Notes under the pieces: model-generated
The model's database searches: none
What the model was told of the DNA's origin: nothing
What the model saw: the letters and a program-made list of their open reading frames with translations, nothing else
Source: Bacteroidales bacterium
GTDB taxonomy: Bacteria > Bacteroidota > Bacteroidia > Bacteroidales > P3
Direction of reading: 5' to 3'
Length of the DNA: 64,000 nucleotides
Assembly: GCA_024685285.1 (NCBI GenBank)
Contig: JAIKVZ010000050.1
Span: 1 to 64,000, forward strand
Position numbers and translations under genes: made by a program
In this document: one piece after another, positions 18,255-27,925 of the stretch
How positions within the stretch are numbered: position 1 is the stretch's first letter
Layout of the letters: every line of letters starts with the position of its first letter

Positions 18255-18309
18255 TGCGGGGCCCTGTGCGAGCAGCCCCGCACAGCATTTGCGTGCCGTG
18301 CGGGGCTGC
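18255..18309 (-). terminator. Alternative GC-rich hairpins downstream of the 18341 gene
   Basis: GCAGCCCCGCAC (18272-18283) pairs perfectly with GTGCGGGGCTGC (18298-18309). The same 18275-18282 segment can instead pair with TGCGGGGC (18255-18262). The two stems exclude each other. There is no clear U tract, so a terminator role is tentative. Confidence 0.45.
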
Positions 18310-18340
18310 ACTTAAGGTGCTCCATGTTTGAGGTATGCTT

Positions 18341-21300
18341 TTATTGTTTCACCACACGGCGCACAGCCACGCCGTTGCCTGTTACTATACGCACCATATA
18401 TACTCCGGCAGGCAAGGTGCCGACGTTGACGTTGTTGCCATTGTCTTGGGTTGCCACGGTGCGGCCGCTGACATCGAGCAGTTCTATGCGGCGCAAATCT
18501 TCGGCCTGCACCTCGAGCACATCGATCACGGGGTTGGGGCTAACGCTGGCAGAGACATCGCCCACCTCGTCAATGCCTGAGCTGCCGAGGGGTTCAACAC
18601 GGACACCGTCGATGAGCAGACCACCGCCGCCGGTGCCATGGTGCTCGAAGGCAATATAGACCGTGGAGCCGGCATAACGCTCGAGGCTGATGGTGCGCGC
18701 GGCGTATGTCTCGCTGCTGATACGCGTGCCTGACATCAGCACGTTGGTGAACTGCGACATGCTGGGACCCATTGTCGAGAGCTTTACGGTGAGGGTCTGG
18801 TCAGAGCCCTGCAGAAACTCTACAGTCCTGGCATGGAATTTGATCTGCAAGGGGCTGTCGCCCGGCAAGGCTATGGGCGGTGTAACCAAGAGGTTATGGG
18901 CATTGAGGTTTATAGTATCCTGATTGCGCATCGGCTGACGCGACCACGACACAGCCGCGTCGTCGCTGCTGTTGAGGGTGTAGTTCGTTACCGGGGTGCT
19001 GTTTTGGCAGTAATCCAAACGGGCACGCATAGACTCCCACGAATGACCGTCGCCGTCGGCGTCGATGGTGCTCCAACATGCCAAGCCGTTGTCAAACGAC
19101 TCGCTGTAGGGATAATCGTTGATGATGCCGGCAGGACAGTCGGACACAGTGATAGTCATACTGTCGGTTGCGGTACCTGCGGAGCCGACCACCTGTACAC
19201 CAACGGTATAGGTGCCTGCCGTGTTCCATGTGGCGGACACTGTTTGGGTGGCAGCAGTGGCGGGGGTGGCCGAAGGCAGTGTCCAGGTGTAAGTGAGGTT
19301 AGTGTCGGACGAGGACACATCGGCTTTGAGGGTTATGCTTTGGCCTGTGCGTGCCTCAAACGGAGCCACAAGCAATACCGTGGACGGGGTTGCTGCATGC
19401 ACGACTAAGCTCTGCAACGAGAGTATGCCGCCGCCAGTGTGGCGGAAAGCTATGTTGATGGGTTGCCCGGCGGTGTGCGGCAGCATAGCCCTGCGAGTGG
19501 TCCACGCATTGGCACTGATGTTCTCAGAGAAGATAGTGTCGATAGTGGTGCCATCGTCGACCATAACGGCATAGTGCGGATTGTTGAAGCCTTTCACGGT
19601 CCATTCTATCTCATAGCCGCTTTCGTCCGGGAAGATGAGAGAGCGGCCCGTAAGGGTGTTGTCGGCATAGTCGGCGCCATCGGCAGCTCTCGATTCCATA
19701 TACACGGAAGAGCTGGACGACGACCGCTCCCAGCCGTCGCCGTTCCAGCAGCGGTCGACACTGCGCAGGTTGAAATCGACGGTGTAGGGGAACTCGGTTA
19801 CGGGCTCGCTGCAGTCGTAAAGCACGATGGTGCCGGTAACGGTGTCGCACCCTGCCAAGTTGCAGCAAATATAGGTATAACTGCTGGAGCCGCTGCCCAC
19901 ACTGTCCCAAATGACAACTGCGGTGCTGTCGTTGCTCGAGAGCACAGTGGCGCCCTCAATAGACCAAGAGTGGCTTGTCAGGGGCACCGAGCTGCGGGCA
20001 TTGGCACGGAGAGTTACCCTGCGGCCGGTGTAGGCCGTGGCAGGAACTTCCACCGTGGCATCGGGGGCCGTGGGCGAGCCAACGCGGATGTCATCTATGT
20101 AGATATAACTGTTACCGGAAGTAGTCCTTTTAAAGAAGAAAGCTAAATAAATGGTGTCGCCAGCATACTGGTTGAGGTTTAGAGCGTTTTTGTACCACGT
20201 ATCCATGCTGCTAACAGGAAACACCTCTGAAAACACGCCAACTGTGTCAGTGAACAGATCTGTCGAACTGTTGCCGGTGGTTGACACCATCACACAATAA
20301 TCCAATCTTGCGGGAGTTGAATATACATCCCCTCTCGACGTTCTCCATGAAAATTCAACGTCGGTATTGGTGGGGATTACAAAGCCCGGACCGACTAAAT
20401 TAACAGCCGATGAGGCATAAATATTGGCTACATTATTTCCGTCCATACTAACGATCTGCCACCTGTTATAACCGGTATTGCCAACAAAGTTCCAACATCC
20501 CTGTAGCTCCCTTGAATAGCCATCTTGCGACGGTCTGCCTTCGAAATCTTCAACTACGGGGTAGGTCGTTGCCAGGGCACAATTGTAGACATATATGCTG
20601 TCGGTCAGAGTGACGGTCTGGCCAAGCGAGTCTGTTACTGTTATGCTATACTGCCTGTAGCCTGTAGCACCGCTGTTCCATACCACGGTGGCACTGTCGC
20701 CCGAAAGCGTTACAGTGGCGTTGGGACCGAAGTTCCACTGTGTGTTGAAAGGAATGGTGGACAAAACAGTCTTGACAAAAACAACCTCGTCGCCTACAAA
20801 GAAGGTGGTGTTCTCGCTCTCCTCTAAAGTCAGTTTCACGTCAGGAGGCAACGGTGCTCCAAAGCGTATGTTGTCAAGGAAAAGAGTGTCGCTATAATGA
20901 TTGTTTGAAACGTTGCGGAATGCCACATAGACCTCATTGCCTACATATTCACGTCCCAAATTGATACGGTGGGCAACAGGAACTTCGTTTCCGTTTCTGT
21001 CAATAGAGTATGTATATGTGCCCACTTCGGTAAAATCGGAATAACTGTCAGTCCTGTTGGAAACATATACCTTATATACCACATCACGATTATTATAAGC
21101 ATAATGGTTTTGCTTTATTGTCGACTCAAACGAGAGTTCCATGTCGATGCTTTCAACACTGACTTTAGGACTTGTGAGCCAGTGCGAAGTGGTAGTGCCT
21201 GTATCGCACACACTGCACACCGCACCAGTGATATGGTTATAACTACTATAATAGTCTCCATTGTCGCTATATCTCAAGTAAGCGAAATACCAAGCATTGG

Positions 21301-22189
21301 ACGGCGAGTTCCAGCAGTTGAGGCGCCCATCTTCAAAGGTTTCGATGTCGGGAAACACATCGATGGTGGAGCAGTCGTAGACCCTGACAGGCAGCCGGCT
21401 CACACAGTCGCCGTAGCCGGTCATTGTGGTGAGCACAACGGTATCGTAACCGCCTTCGGACCATGTGATTATTATAGAGTCGCTGGCGCGGCCCAGAATT
21501 TGCGGGTCATCCTGCAAGGCAAGGTGCAGCAAACCGTCCTCCCAGATGTACTGATAGCCGCCATCAGTTCTGCCGCTGCGCATCTGCGCTGCAAGGTGCA
21601 ACGGCTGACCGACACGGGTATAGTTGTTACCCTCTATAACGATATAGGGTGCCAGATCGGTCATAAACTCAACATCGTCAATACTCAAAAAAGAGTAATA
21701 ATTAGACTCAATATTAGCAACAAAAGCCAAGCGTACTGTGTCGCCGACATGTTGGTTCAGGCTAACCGAGTACTGGACATAGTCTGTACTGTTTACACGC
21801 ACCGTGAGCAAGGTGTCGCCACCCGAAAACGCACTTATATCGGTGCTCTCGGTTTGGGCTGCTATTACCCTCAATTGGACCGCGTTACTACTCACTTTGG
21901 CCCAAAACGACACCGTTACAGTATCGTCGTTGGGCAGAGCAAGTAGTGAAGTCATCAACCACCGGGCGTTACTGGCGTTATAGTCTCCTTTGGCGAGCTT
22001 GATGAAATGCGACCCTGACTTTGCACCAATCATAGTGGGGTTGACAACACTGCTGTTAGTCGTCCACCCCTGAAGACCGTCTTCGAATGACTGCATTGCC
22101 GGTATTGGCTGATACTGATAGTCTTGAGCCATCAGCATTCCGCACACGGCCATTATTGCCGCCACAAATGATAATATCTTCTTTGCCAT
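18341..22189 (-). CDS. T9SS cargo: multidomain adhesin-like protein with sorting tail (1282 aa)
   Basis: Signal peptide MAKKILSFVAAIMAVCGMLM, ending AQ. Five choice-of-anchor J-like modules (opening with MQSFEDGLQGW, IETFEDGRLNCW, VEDFEGRPSQDG, YTVDFNLRSVDRCW, YSESFDNGLACW) alternate with four PKD-like modules (the last two contain HSWSIEGA and TYTWTLPSA). Cys-ending junctions such as VYDC, VYNC, LYDC and VSDC separate them. The C-terminal Por tail reads VSPNPVIDVLEVQAEDL, IELLDVSGRTV, LPAGVYMVRIVT, VVKQ. Secreted and surface-attached by the T9SS on family grounds. Next to 14959-18042, with the same module order but one more repeat, so the pair arose by duplication. The interior is somewhat richer in A/T than the ends. 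Confidence 0.9.
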   Translation of the reverse strand: MAKKILSFVAAIMAVCGMLMAQDYQYQPIPAMQSFEDGLQGWTTNSSVVNPTMIGAKSGSHFIKLAKGDYNASNARWLMTSLLALPNDDTVTVSFWAKVSSNAVQLRVIAAQTESTDISAFSGGDTLLTVRVNSTDYVQYSVSLNQHVGDTVRLAFVANIESNYYSFLSIDDVEFMTDLAPYIVIEGNNYTRVGQPLHLAAQMRSGRTDGGYQYIWEDGLLHLALQDDPQILGRASDSIIITWSEGGYDTVVLTTMTGYGDCVSRLPVRVYDCSTIDVFPDIETFEDGRLNCWNSPSNAWYFAYLRYSDNGDYYSSYNHITGAVCSVCDTGTTTSHWLTSPKVSVESIDMELSFESTIKQNHYAYNNRDVVYKVYVSNRTDSYSDFTEVGTYTYSIDRNGNEVPVAHRINLGREYVGNEVYVAFRNVSNNHYSDTLFLDNIRFGAPLPPDVKLTLEESENTTFFVGDEVVFVKTVLSTIPFNTQWNFGPNATVTLSGDSATVVWNSGATGYRQYSITVTDSLGQTVTLTDSIYVYNCALATTYPVVEDFEGRPSQDGYSRELQGCWNFVGNTGYNRWQIVSMDGNNVANIYASSAVNLVGPGFVIPTNTDVEFSWRTSRGDVYSTPARLDYCVMVSTTGNSSTDLFTDTVGVFSEVFPVSSMDTWYKNALNLNQYAGDTIYLAFFFKRTTSGNSYIYIDDIRVGSPTAPDATVEVPATAYTGRRVTLRANARSSVPLTSHSWSIEGATVLSSNDSTAVVIWDSVGSGSSSYTYICCNLAGCDTVTGTIVLYDCSEPVTEFPYTVDFNLRSVDRCWNGDGWERSSSSSSVYMESRAADGADYADNTLTGRSLIFPDESGYEIEWTVKGFNNPHYAVMVDDGTTIDTIFSENISANAWTTRRAMLPHTAGQPINIAFRHTGGGILSLQSLVVHAATPSTVLLVAPFEARTGQSITLKADVSSSDTNLTYTWTLPSATPATAATQTVSATWNTAGTYTVGVQVVGSAGTATDSMTITVSDCPAGIINDYPYSESFDNGLACWSTIDADGDGHSWESMRARLDYCQNSTPVTNYTLNSSDDAAVSWSRQPMRNQDTINLNAHNLLVTPPIALPGDSPLQIKFHARTVEFLQGSDQTLTVKLSTMGPSMSQFTNVLMSGTRISSETYAARTISLERYAGSTVYIAFEHHGTGGGGLLIDGVRVEPLGSSGIDEVGDVSASVSPNPVIDVLEVQAEDLRRIELLDVSGRTVATQDNGNNVNVGTLPAGVYMVRIVTGNGVAVRRVVKQ

Positions 22190-22192
22190 AGC

Positions 22193-22237
22193 TTGTTTTT
22201 TGCCGAGTTATATACCATACGGCTCTTCGGTTCTATG
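22193..22237 (-). promoter_or_regulatory. 5'-leader hairpin shared with the 18042 gene (copy 2)
   Basis: Minus-strand arms GCCG / CGGC (22220-22223 and 22202-22205) enclose a 14-nt loop UAUGGUAUAUAACU, then AAAAAACAAGCU and the ATG at 22189. See copy 1 at 18043-18086. Confidence 0.5.
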
Positions 22238-22304
22238 CAAATTTATACTCAACTATTTATTATACAACAAATTGTGGCTATGCATAGAGCATACCCTTTA
22301 TGTG

Positions 22305-22335
22305 CAAATATACAAATAAATATGGTATCTGCAAA
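22305..22335 (-). promoter_or_regulatory. Consensus promoter of the 18341-22189 gene
   Basis: On the minus strand TTTG (22332-22335), exactly 19 nt, TATATTTG (22305-22312). The predicted leader is about 109 nt. Confidence 0.78.
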
Positions 22336-22355
22336 GTTTTTTTCAGATTTTTTTG

Positions 22356-24857
22356 TCACTGCTGATAATATACTCTCTTGACCCGCGGCGATACCGAGGT
22401 GAGTATCTCGTAGGGTATGGTGTCGGCTGCCTCGGATATTGCTTTGAGGTGGTTGGCCGAGCCGAAGAGCTCCACCTCATCACCTTCGCGGCAGGGAATG
22501 CCCGTTACGTCGACAAAACACATATCCATGCACACACTGCCCACTATCGGTGCCATAGTGTCGCCTATGGCCACTGTACCGCGACCGTAGCCAAGGTGGC
22601 GATTTAGACCGTCGGCATAGCCTATGGACAGGATTGCTATGGTGCTGTCGCGCTTGGCAACCCAGCGGCGGTTGTAGCCAACAGTATCACCCTCGGGTAT
22701 CTTCTTGAGCTGCGAAATGCGGGTTTTGAGACGGCTCACGGGCTGCAGTTTGGCTTGAGTGGCTTCGTCGGGAGCTATGCCGTAGAGGCCTATGCCAAGT
22801 CGTACCATATCCATCTGGGCTTCGGGAAAACGGCTTATGCCGGACGAGTTAAGTATATGACAGCAAACGTCGTTGCGGCCTATGCCCTCCTTGAGGGCCT
22901 GACTCCATGCTGAGAAGCGGTCAATTTGCTGACGTGTGAACCAGTCCATATCGGGGTCTTCGCTGCAAGCCAAATGCGAAAATACAGATTCGACGTGCAG
23001 ATTGCAGTTGAATGCCTTGAGGCGAGCAGCAAGGCGTTCCACCTCATTGCCGGAGAAGCCTAAACGGTGCATACCAGTATCGAACTCAATATGAACGGGG
23101 TACTTATCGTCTTTGTGATATAGGCTCACGGTCTCCGAGAAGGCTTCAAGTATGCGAAAACTGTAGATATCGGGCTCCAAACGGTGACGAATGATGTCGC
23201 CAAAGCTCTCCTCCTCAGGATTCATGACCATGATTGGGAGAGTGATGCCGTTGCGTCGCAGTTCTACCCCCTCGTCACTGTAGGCTACTGTGAGGTAGTC
23301 GACATGGTTGTATTGCAACGTGCTAGCCACTTCGACCTTGCCAGCCCCATAGGACGAGGCTTTGACCATGGCCATAAGCTTGGTGGTAGGCTTGATAAGC
23401 GAGCGGTAGTAGTTGAGGTTTGCCACCATGGCATCGAGATTGACCTCCATGATGGTTTCGTGCGATTTGCGCTGCAACGCTTTTACGATGGTCTCGAAAC
23501 CGAACTTACGTGCACCCTTAACGAGAATGGTCTCACTCTGAAAACTGCTGAAGTCATAGTTTTGCAAAAACTCATCGACCGAGGTAAAGAAGAGAGAATG
23601 CATGCCATCAAAACAAGACTGGTGGCGGCTCAACGCTTCGCCTATGCCTATAAACTTCGACACTCCACGCATTTGTGCCAGTGAGGCCACTTGAGTGTAG
23701 AGTTCATGGTCATCCAAACCTGTTTGAAGCATATCGCTCATAATGAGGGTGCGGCGGAAGTGTTGATTGTCGTATTGCAGGAAATCGAGGGCTATGGCCA
23801 GCGAGTTGAGATCGAGGCTGTAGCTATCATTGATGAGCAGACAGTTGTTTATGCCCTCGTTCATCTCCAAGCGCATTGCCACCGGTACCAATTTTCGGCA
23901 ACGTGCAGCGATTTCGGTACCGTCGTATCCGAGATAAAAAAGAAGCGTGATGCAGTGCATGGCGTTCTCGGCCGAGGCACGATCCACAAAAGGCACAATC
24001 ATTTCGTATTCCTGTCCGTCGTGCTTCACAAACAGATGTGTGGATTTCTGTACGACTTCTGAGCGTAGCAGCACCACACGGTTGTCGGCGGCACTGCCCC
24101 ATGTGTAGAGTTCCAAATTGCGGAAGTGTTCCTTTTCAGATAATACATTGTGTATCTCTTTGTGGTCGGTGCAATAGATGAGCACCTTGCAATGAGTGAA
24201 AAGTTGCAGTTTCTCGGCAATTTTCTGGCCACGCGTGAGGAAGTTTTCGTCGTGAGCCTGGCCTATGTTGGTAAAGATTCCTATTACCGGATCTATAATA
24301 TGCTGCAAAGCCGTCATCTCGCCAGTCTCGGATATTCCGGCCTCAAACACAGCTATGTCACAGTCGTCATTGAGTTGCCAAACTGATAGAGGTACACCAA
24401 TCTGCGAATTGTAACTCTTTGGGCTCGACACAACATGATGGTCGGACGAAAGCATCTGCACTATCCAGTCTTTGACTATAGTCTTGCCGTTGCTGCCGGT
24501 TATTCCCACAACTGGTATACTATACTGCGAGCGATGCCATGCCGCTAACCCCTGTAGGGCGGCTACCACATTATCAACAGTCCACAGATTTGTATCAGAC
24601 CTGGTTTTAAGCCATGCGGCGGTATCACTGCCGTCGGAAAATGGCAGTACGAAATTGCGCACTCCTTTGGCATATAGATCCTTGACATAGCGACAACCAG
24701 AGTTACGCTTGGTTTGTATTGCAAAGAAGATGCTACGGTTTGCATCGACAAGGCGACGGCTGTCGGTGAGTAGCACCGAACACTCGCTTTCGGGACTATG
24801 CAATAATGTGTCAGTACTTTTAATATGCTGGTCTATCTGTAAGGCTTTCATAATCAT
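22356..24857 (-). CDS. murF-alr: Bifunctional MurF (UDP-MurNAc-tripeptide:D-Ala-D-Ala ligase) / alanine racemase
   Basis: 833 aa. The N-terminal half is a Mur ligase: VVGITGSNGKT (P-loop, Lys125) and EAGISETGEM, then the central ATPase fold and the C-terminal Mur ligase domain (LINDSYSLDLNSLAIALD). The C-terminal about 370 residues are a PLP alanine racemase: MAMVKASSYGAG (Lys holds PLP), HIEFDTGMHRLGF, VRLGIGLYG, VGYNRRW (catalytic Tyr) and CMDMCFVDVTG. Together they make D-Ala and add D-Ala-D-Ala to the peptidoglycan precursor. This fusion is a standard Bacteroidetes arrangement. The start is at 24857, overlapping the DUF2851 stop as ATGA; MKAL at 24851 is the alternative. Last gene of the grpE operon. 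Confidence 0.95.
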   Translation of the reverse strand: MIMKALQIDQHIKSTDTLLHSPESECSVLLTDSRRLVDANRSIFFAIQTKRNSGCRYVKDLYAKGVRNFVLPFSDGSDTAAWLKTRSDTNLWTVDNVVAALQGLAAWHRSQYSIPVVGITGSNGKTIVKDWIVQMLSSDHHVVSSPKSYNSQIGVPLSVWQLNDDCDIAVFEAGISETGEMTALQHIIDPVIGIFTNIGQAHDENFLTRGQKIAEKLQLFTHCKVLIYCTDHKEIHNVLSEKEHFRNLELYTWGSAADNRVVLLRSEVVQKSTHLFVKHDGQEYEMIVPFVDRASAENAMHCITLLFYLGYDGTEIAARCRKLVPVAMRLEMNEGINNCLLINDSYSLDLNSLAIALDFLQYDNQHFRRTLIMSDMLQTGLDDHELYTQVASLAQMRGVSKFIGIGEALSRHQSCFDGMHSLFFTSVDEFLQNYDFSSFQSETILVKGARKFGFETIVKALQRKSHETIMEVNLDAMVANLNYYRSLIKPTTKLMAMVKASSYGAGKVEVASTLQYNHVDYLTVAYSDEGVELRRNGITLPIMVMNPEEESFGDIIRHRLEPDIYSFRILEAFSETVSLYHKDDKYPVHIEFDTGMHRLGFSGNEVERLAARLKAFNCNLHVESVFSHLACSEDPDMDWFTRQQIDRFSAWSQALKEGIGRNDVCCHILNSSGISRFPEAQMDMVRLGIGLYGIAPDEATQAKLQPVSRLKTRISQLKKIPEGDTVGYNRRWVAKRDSTIAILSIGYADGLNRHLGYGRGTVAIGDTMAPIVGSVCMDMCFVDVTGIPCREGDEVELFGSANHLKAISEAADTIPYEILTSVSPRVKRVYYQQ

Positions 24858-26131
24858 TTGCTTTTAATAAATCGGTACCCAATCTGGCATGCCAAACAGC
24901 GGCGATTGTGACAATACTGGTTATATAGTTCAAGCAAGGCTTGCGACTGCAAGGCAGACTGTGACTGCCGCCCCACAGAGCTCCATATACGCACAATGCG
25001 ATTGTCCTCTGACGGTAACTGGTTAAGCAAATCCAATGCCTGTTCCTTGTAACGTTGTTGCCCTGTGGCACAACCATATTGGAATAGCAAAGGCACCCAT
25101 GCGTTGATAACTATAGTGTCGGCTTGAGACTTGCCAATGCGCTTGGGCGAAGGTTTTGACGGCACGTCAAACTGGTAATGGTCTGTCCAGTAATCGGCCG
25201 CTGCCACATTAAACAAAGCAGAAATCTCTTTGGCATCGGTACAATTCAACAACGTAGTAAATATGTGTGACGACTGTGACACAAAACGTGCAAACTGACT
25301 AATGCGTATTGTTGGGAAACTCGATGGTCTGAGTCTAAACGAGCGCCACAGGGACCCGTCCATAGACTTCAGTCCAGAGCCGGCACGGATTGCCTCATAA
25401 TCGGCCTGCAAACTACGAGGGTAGTCATCAACAAAAACGCCTTTAAGCAAGCCTGCCTGCCCCATGAGCAATGCCTCCGTGCGCTGAGGGTTGTCTTTCC
25501 AGCGGGCAAGCAGACGAATATCGGTACACTTGGCTAAAAGTTCGAAAGCAAAACCATTGACCTTGCCTCCAAGACTGCGTGCCATCAACCAATAGCAGCA
25601 CTGCTCCCAACTACCGTGTGACTCTGACAAGAGGCGGCTCACCTCATCGTTTTTGCGCTGTATGCGTTCCACAGCCATGCGCTCCAGGTATGCGTTGAAT
25701 ACCATATCAGACACATTGCCGACTTTGCCTCCACATGGCATAACTGAATCTGATGTGGGGTTGAGCAGCACATTGTAGTTGCGCCAAATGTTCTCTGGCA
25801 GATATCTTTTGAGTTCAAGCGACGGCAGCACAGAGCCGCTGTGGGTGGACACGTCGGTGTCATGCTCAAACACTACATGGAGAATAACATTGTCGTAAGC
25901 CTTATTAGCAGAATGTTTGTGCACGTTCCAATCAGAGGCTCGCACATGAACCTCAATATTTCCGACCCATGACACACCTCCTATAATAAGACGTGCGTTT
26001 GTGAAGTCGGGGCCGGCGTCACGATTCAAGTCTCCTGCACGTTCAACAACCACAGAGGCACCTTCAGTGGTTGTTAAGTTGCCTTCAAGCAACTGATGTT
26101 GCCATATATATTGCAAAAAATCTTCTGACAT
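24854..26131 (-). CDS. DUF2851 family protein
   Basis: 425 aa. Recognised by the N-terminal MSEDFLQYIWQHQLL and DAGPDFTNARLIIGG, then WVGNIEVHVRASDW, YDNVILHVVFEHD and LPSLELKRYL. The function of this widespread Bacteroidetes family is unknown; no catalytic motif is clear. No signal peptide or membrane segment is seen, so it is probably cytosolic. It lies 28 nt after dnaJ and overlaps the murF-alr start by 4 nt, so it is translated as part of the heat-shock operon. A role linked to folding or to cell-wall supply is speculation from context. Confidence 0.88.
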   Translation of the reverse strand: MSEDFLQYIWQHQLLEGNLTTTEGASVVVERAGDLNRDAGPDFTNARLIIGGVSWVGNIEVHVRASDWNVHKHSANKAYDNVILHVVFEHDTDVSTHSGSVLPSLELKRYLPENIWRNYNVLLNPTSDSVMPCGGKVGNVSDMVFNAYLERMAVERIQRKNDEVSRLLSESHGSWEQCCYWLMARSLGGKVNGFAFELLAKCTDIRLLARWKDNPQRTEALLMGQAGLLKGVFVDDYPRSLQADYEAIRAGSGLKSMDGSLWRSFRLRPSSFPTIRISQFARFVSQSSHIFTTLLNCTDAKEISALFNVAAADYWTDHYQFDVPSKPSPKRIGKSQADTIVINAWVPLLFQYGCATGQQRYKEQALDLLNQLPSEDNRIVRIWSSVGRQSQSALQSQALLELYNQYCHNRRCLACQIGYRFIKSK

Positions 26132-26159
26132 TGTGGGAGACCAGAGATCTTAGGCGTCT

Positions 26160-27314
26160 TTAGTTGAACAAATCTTTCATCTTGTCAAAGAAGCCACGTT
26201 CCTGTTTTGTTGGATTAGGCTGGAAATTGGGAGAATTCTTGAGCGTCTCCATCATTGTTTTCTCCTCTTTGGTAAGGTTTTTAGGTACCCACACATTGAC
26301 GCATACCAGCAAGTCCCCCCTACCGTAGCCGTTTATGTCTGGCAAACCTTTACCTTTCAGTCTCAACACTTTACCAGATGGGGTTCCTTGCTCTATCTTA
26401 ACTTTAACCTTACCGGAAAGAGTAGGTATCTCTATAGTGGCGCCCATTGCGGCATCGCTAAAAGAGATGAAAGTATTGTGATAGAGATTGCTCTCTTGAC
26501 GCTCAAATAGGTCGTGCGGTATTTCTTCGACCAGCACCACCAAGTCGCCGGGCACTCCACCGTGAGGAGCGGCGTTTCCTTTGCCGGAGAGAGCGAACTG
26601 CATTCCATCCTGTACTCCAGCAGGAATGTTGATTGATATTATCTCTTCAGACCTCACAATGCCCTCGCCGTTACAGTCATGACACTTTTCCTTGATTATA
26701 CGGCCTTCGCCACCACAATGCGGACAAGCCGATTGTGTCTGCATCTGGCCTATGATAGTGCGTTTTATCTCGGTCACCACTCCTGTGCCATGACAATGAG
26801 AGCACGTCTCGTACGAATTGTTTTCCGAGCCACTGCCACCACAAGTTTTGCATGGAACATATTTGTTGACCTTTATCTTTTTCTCACAGCCTTTATCTAT
26901 TTCCTCGAGAGTGAGTTTGACTTTGATACGCAGATTGCTGCCTCTCATCACTCTACGGCCGCTCTGGGCTCCACCAAAACCGCCGCCAAAACCACGAAAG
27001 CCACCTCCAAACAGGTCACCGAATATGTCGCCAAACTGTGAGAAGATGTCATTCATATTCATGCCACCTTGACCGTAGCCACCCTGACCTTCAAGACCAG
27101 CATGGCCAAACTGGTCATAGCGGGCTTTCTTGTCGGGGTTACTTAACACGTCGTATGCCTCTGCCGCCTCCTTGAATTTCTCCTCGGCTTCTTTGTCACC
27201 GGGATTGCGGTCGGGATGGTATTGCAGTGCAAGCTTGCGGTATGCTTTCTTCAACTCATCGGGGGTGGCATTCTTGCCTACCCCTAAGACTTCATAATAA
27301 TCCCTTTTTGCCAT
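26160..27314 (-). CDS. dnaJ: Chaperone DnaJ (Hsp40)
   Basis: 384 aa. Delivers unfolded proteins to DnaK and stimulates its ATPase. The J domain (1-70) carries [16 protein letters not shown] with HPD. A Gly/Phe-rich linker follows ([15 protein letters not shown]). The zinc domain has all four repeats: [24 protein letters not shown] and CHDCNGEG. The C-terminal substrate-binding domains include [11 protein letters not shown] and [11 protein letters not shown]. It lies 25 nt downstream of grpE. dnaK is not in the window. Confidence 0.98.
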   Translation of the reverse strand: MAKRDYYEVLGVGKNATPDELKKAYRKLALQYHPDRNPGDKEAEEKFKEAAEAYDVLSNPDKKARYDQFGHAGLEGQGGYGQGGMNMNDIFSQFGDIFGDLFGGGFRGFGGGFGGAQSGRRVMRGSNLRIKVKLTLEEIDKGCEKKIKVNKYVPCKTCGGSGSENNSYETCSHCHGTGVVTEIKRTIIGQMQTQSACPHCGGEGRIIKEKCHDCNGEGIVRSEEIISINIPAGVQDGMQFALSGKGNAAPHGGVPGDLVVLVEEIPHDLFERQESNLYHNTFISFSDAAMGATIEIPTLSGKVKVKIEQGTPSGKVLRLKGKGLPDINGYGRGDLLVCVNVWVPKNLTKEEKTMMETLKNSPNFQPNPTKQERGFFDKMKDLFN

Positions 27315-27339
27315 TGTCGTCTAATTCCTCCAAAAAACT

Positions 27340-27894
27340 TTAAATTGCCACCACAACCTTTGCGTAGCGCAGAACTTTGTCGTTCAGATAATAGCCTTTT
27401 TCTATCACGTCAACAACCATGCCTTTCTGAGACTGGTCAGTGGCAGGGAATTTGGTTACTGCCTCATGAACCTCTTCGCTAAACTTTTCGCCCATGGCTG
27501 CAATTTCTTTGAGGCCTTTCTGCTGCAGTATTTTGAGAAGCTTGTTGTATATCAACTCCACGCCCTCTTTTGCGTTATCGCCGTCAGACATTGCCTGCAG
27601 GGCTCGCTCCATGTCATCGACAACAGGCAGGACGGCCTTGATAATATCTTTGCCGCCGTTGAGTATAAGTTCGGCCTTTTCGCCCATGGTGCGCTTACGA
27701 TAGTTTTCGTATTCCGAATATAGACGAACATACTTATCATTCAGTTCGGCCAGCTTTTCGCCAAGTTCTTGAACCTTGTCGGCTTCGGAATCATCCTGCG
27801 TTTCCTCAAGCTGTTCTTCAAGTTTCTCTGTATCGGGCTGCTCATTCTCAACCGGAGTTTCGGGGAGTTCTTTATCTTTGTCTTTCGATTTCAT
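27340..27894 (-). CDS. grpE: Nucleotide exchange factor GrpE
   Basis: 184 aa. Exchanges ADP for ATP on DnaK. An acidic, disordered N-terminus (about 1-45, rich in Glu/Asp) leads into a long coiled coil (LAELNDKYVRLYSEYENYRK). The beta-wing end reads IAAMGEKFSEEVHEAV with KGMVVDVIEKGYYLNDKVLRYAKVVV, as in known GrpE. First gene of grpE-dnaJ-DUF2851-murF/alr. Upstream is a palindrome plus a promoter-like element also found before htpG, so heat or stress control is likely. Confidence 0.96.
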   Translation of the reverse strand: MKSKDKDKELPETPVENEQPDTEKLEEQLEETQDDSEADKVQELGEKLAELNDKYVRLYSEYENYRKRTMGEKAELILNGGKDIIKAVLPVVDDMERALQAMSDGDNAKEGVELIYNKLLKILQQKGLKEIAAMGEKFSEEVHEAVTKFPATDQSQKGMVVDVIEKGYYLNDKVLRYAKVVVAI

Positions 27895-27925
27895 TTTTTA
27901 TAAGGATTTTTATCAACAATGGATT

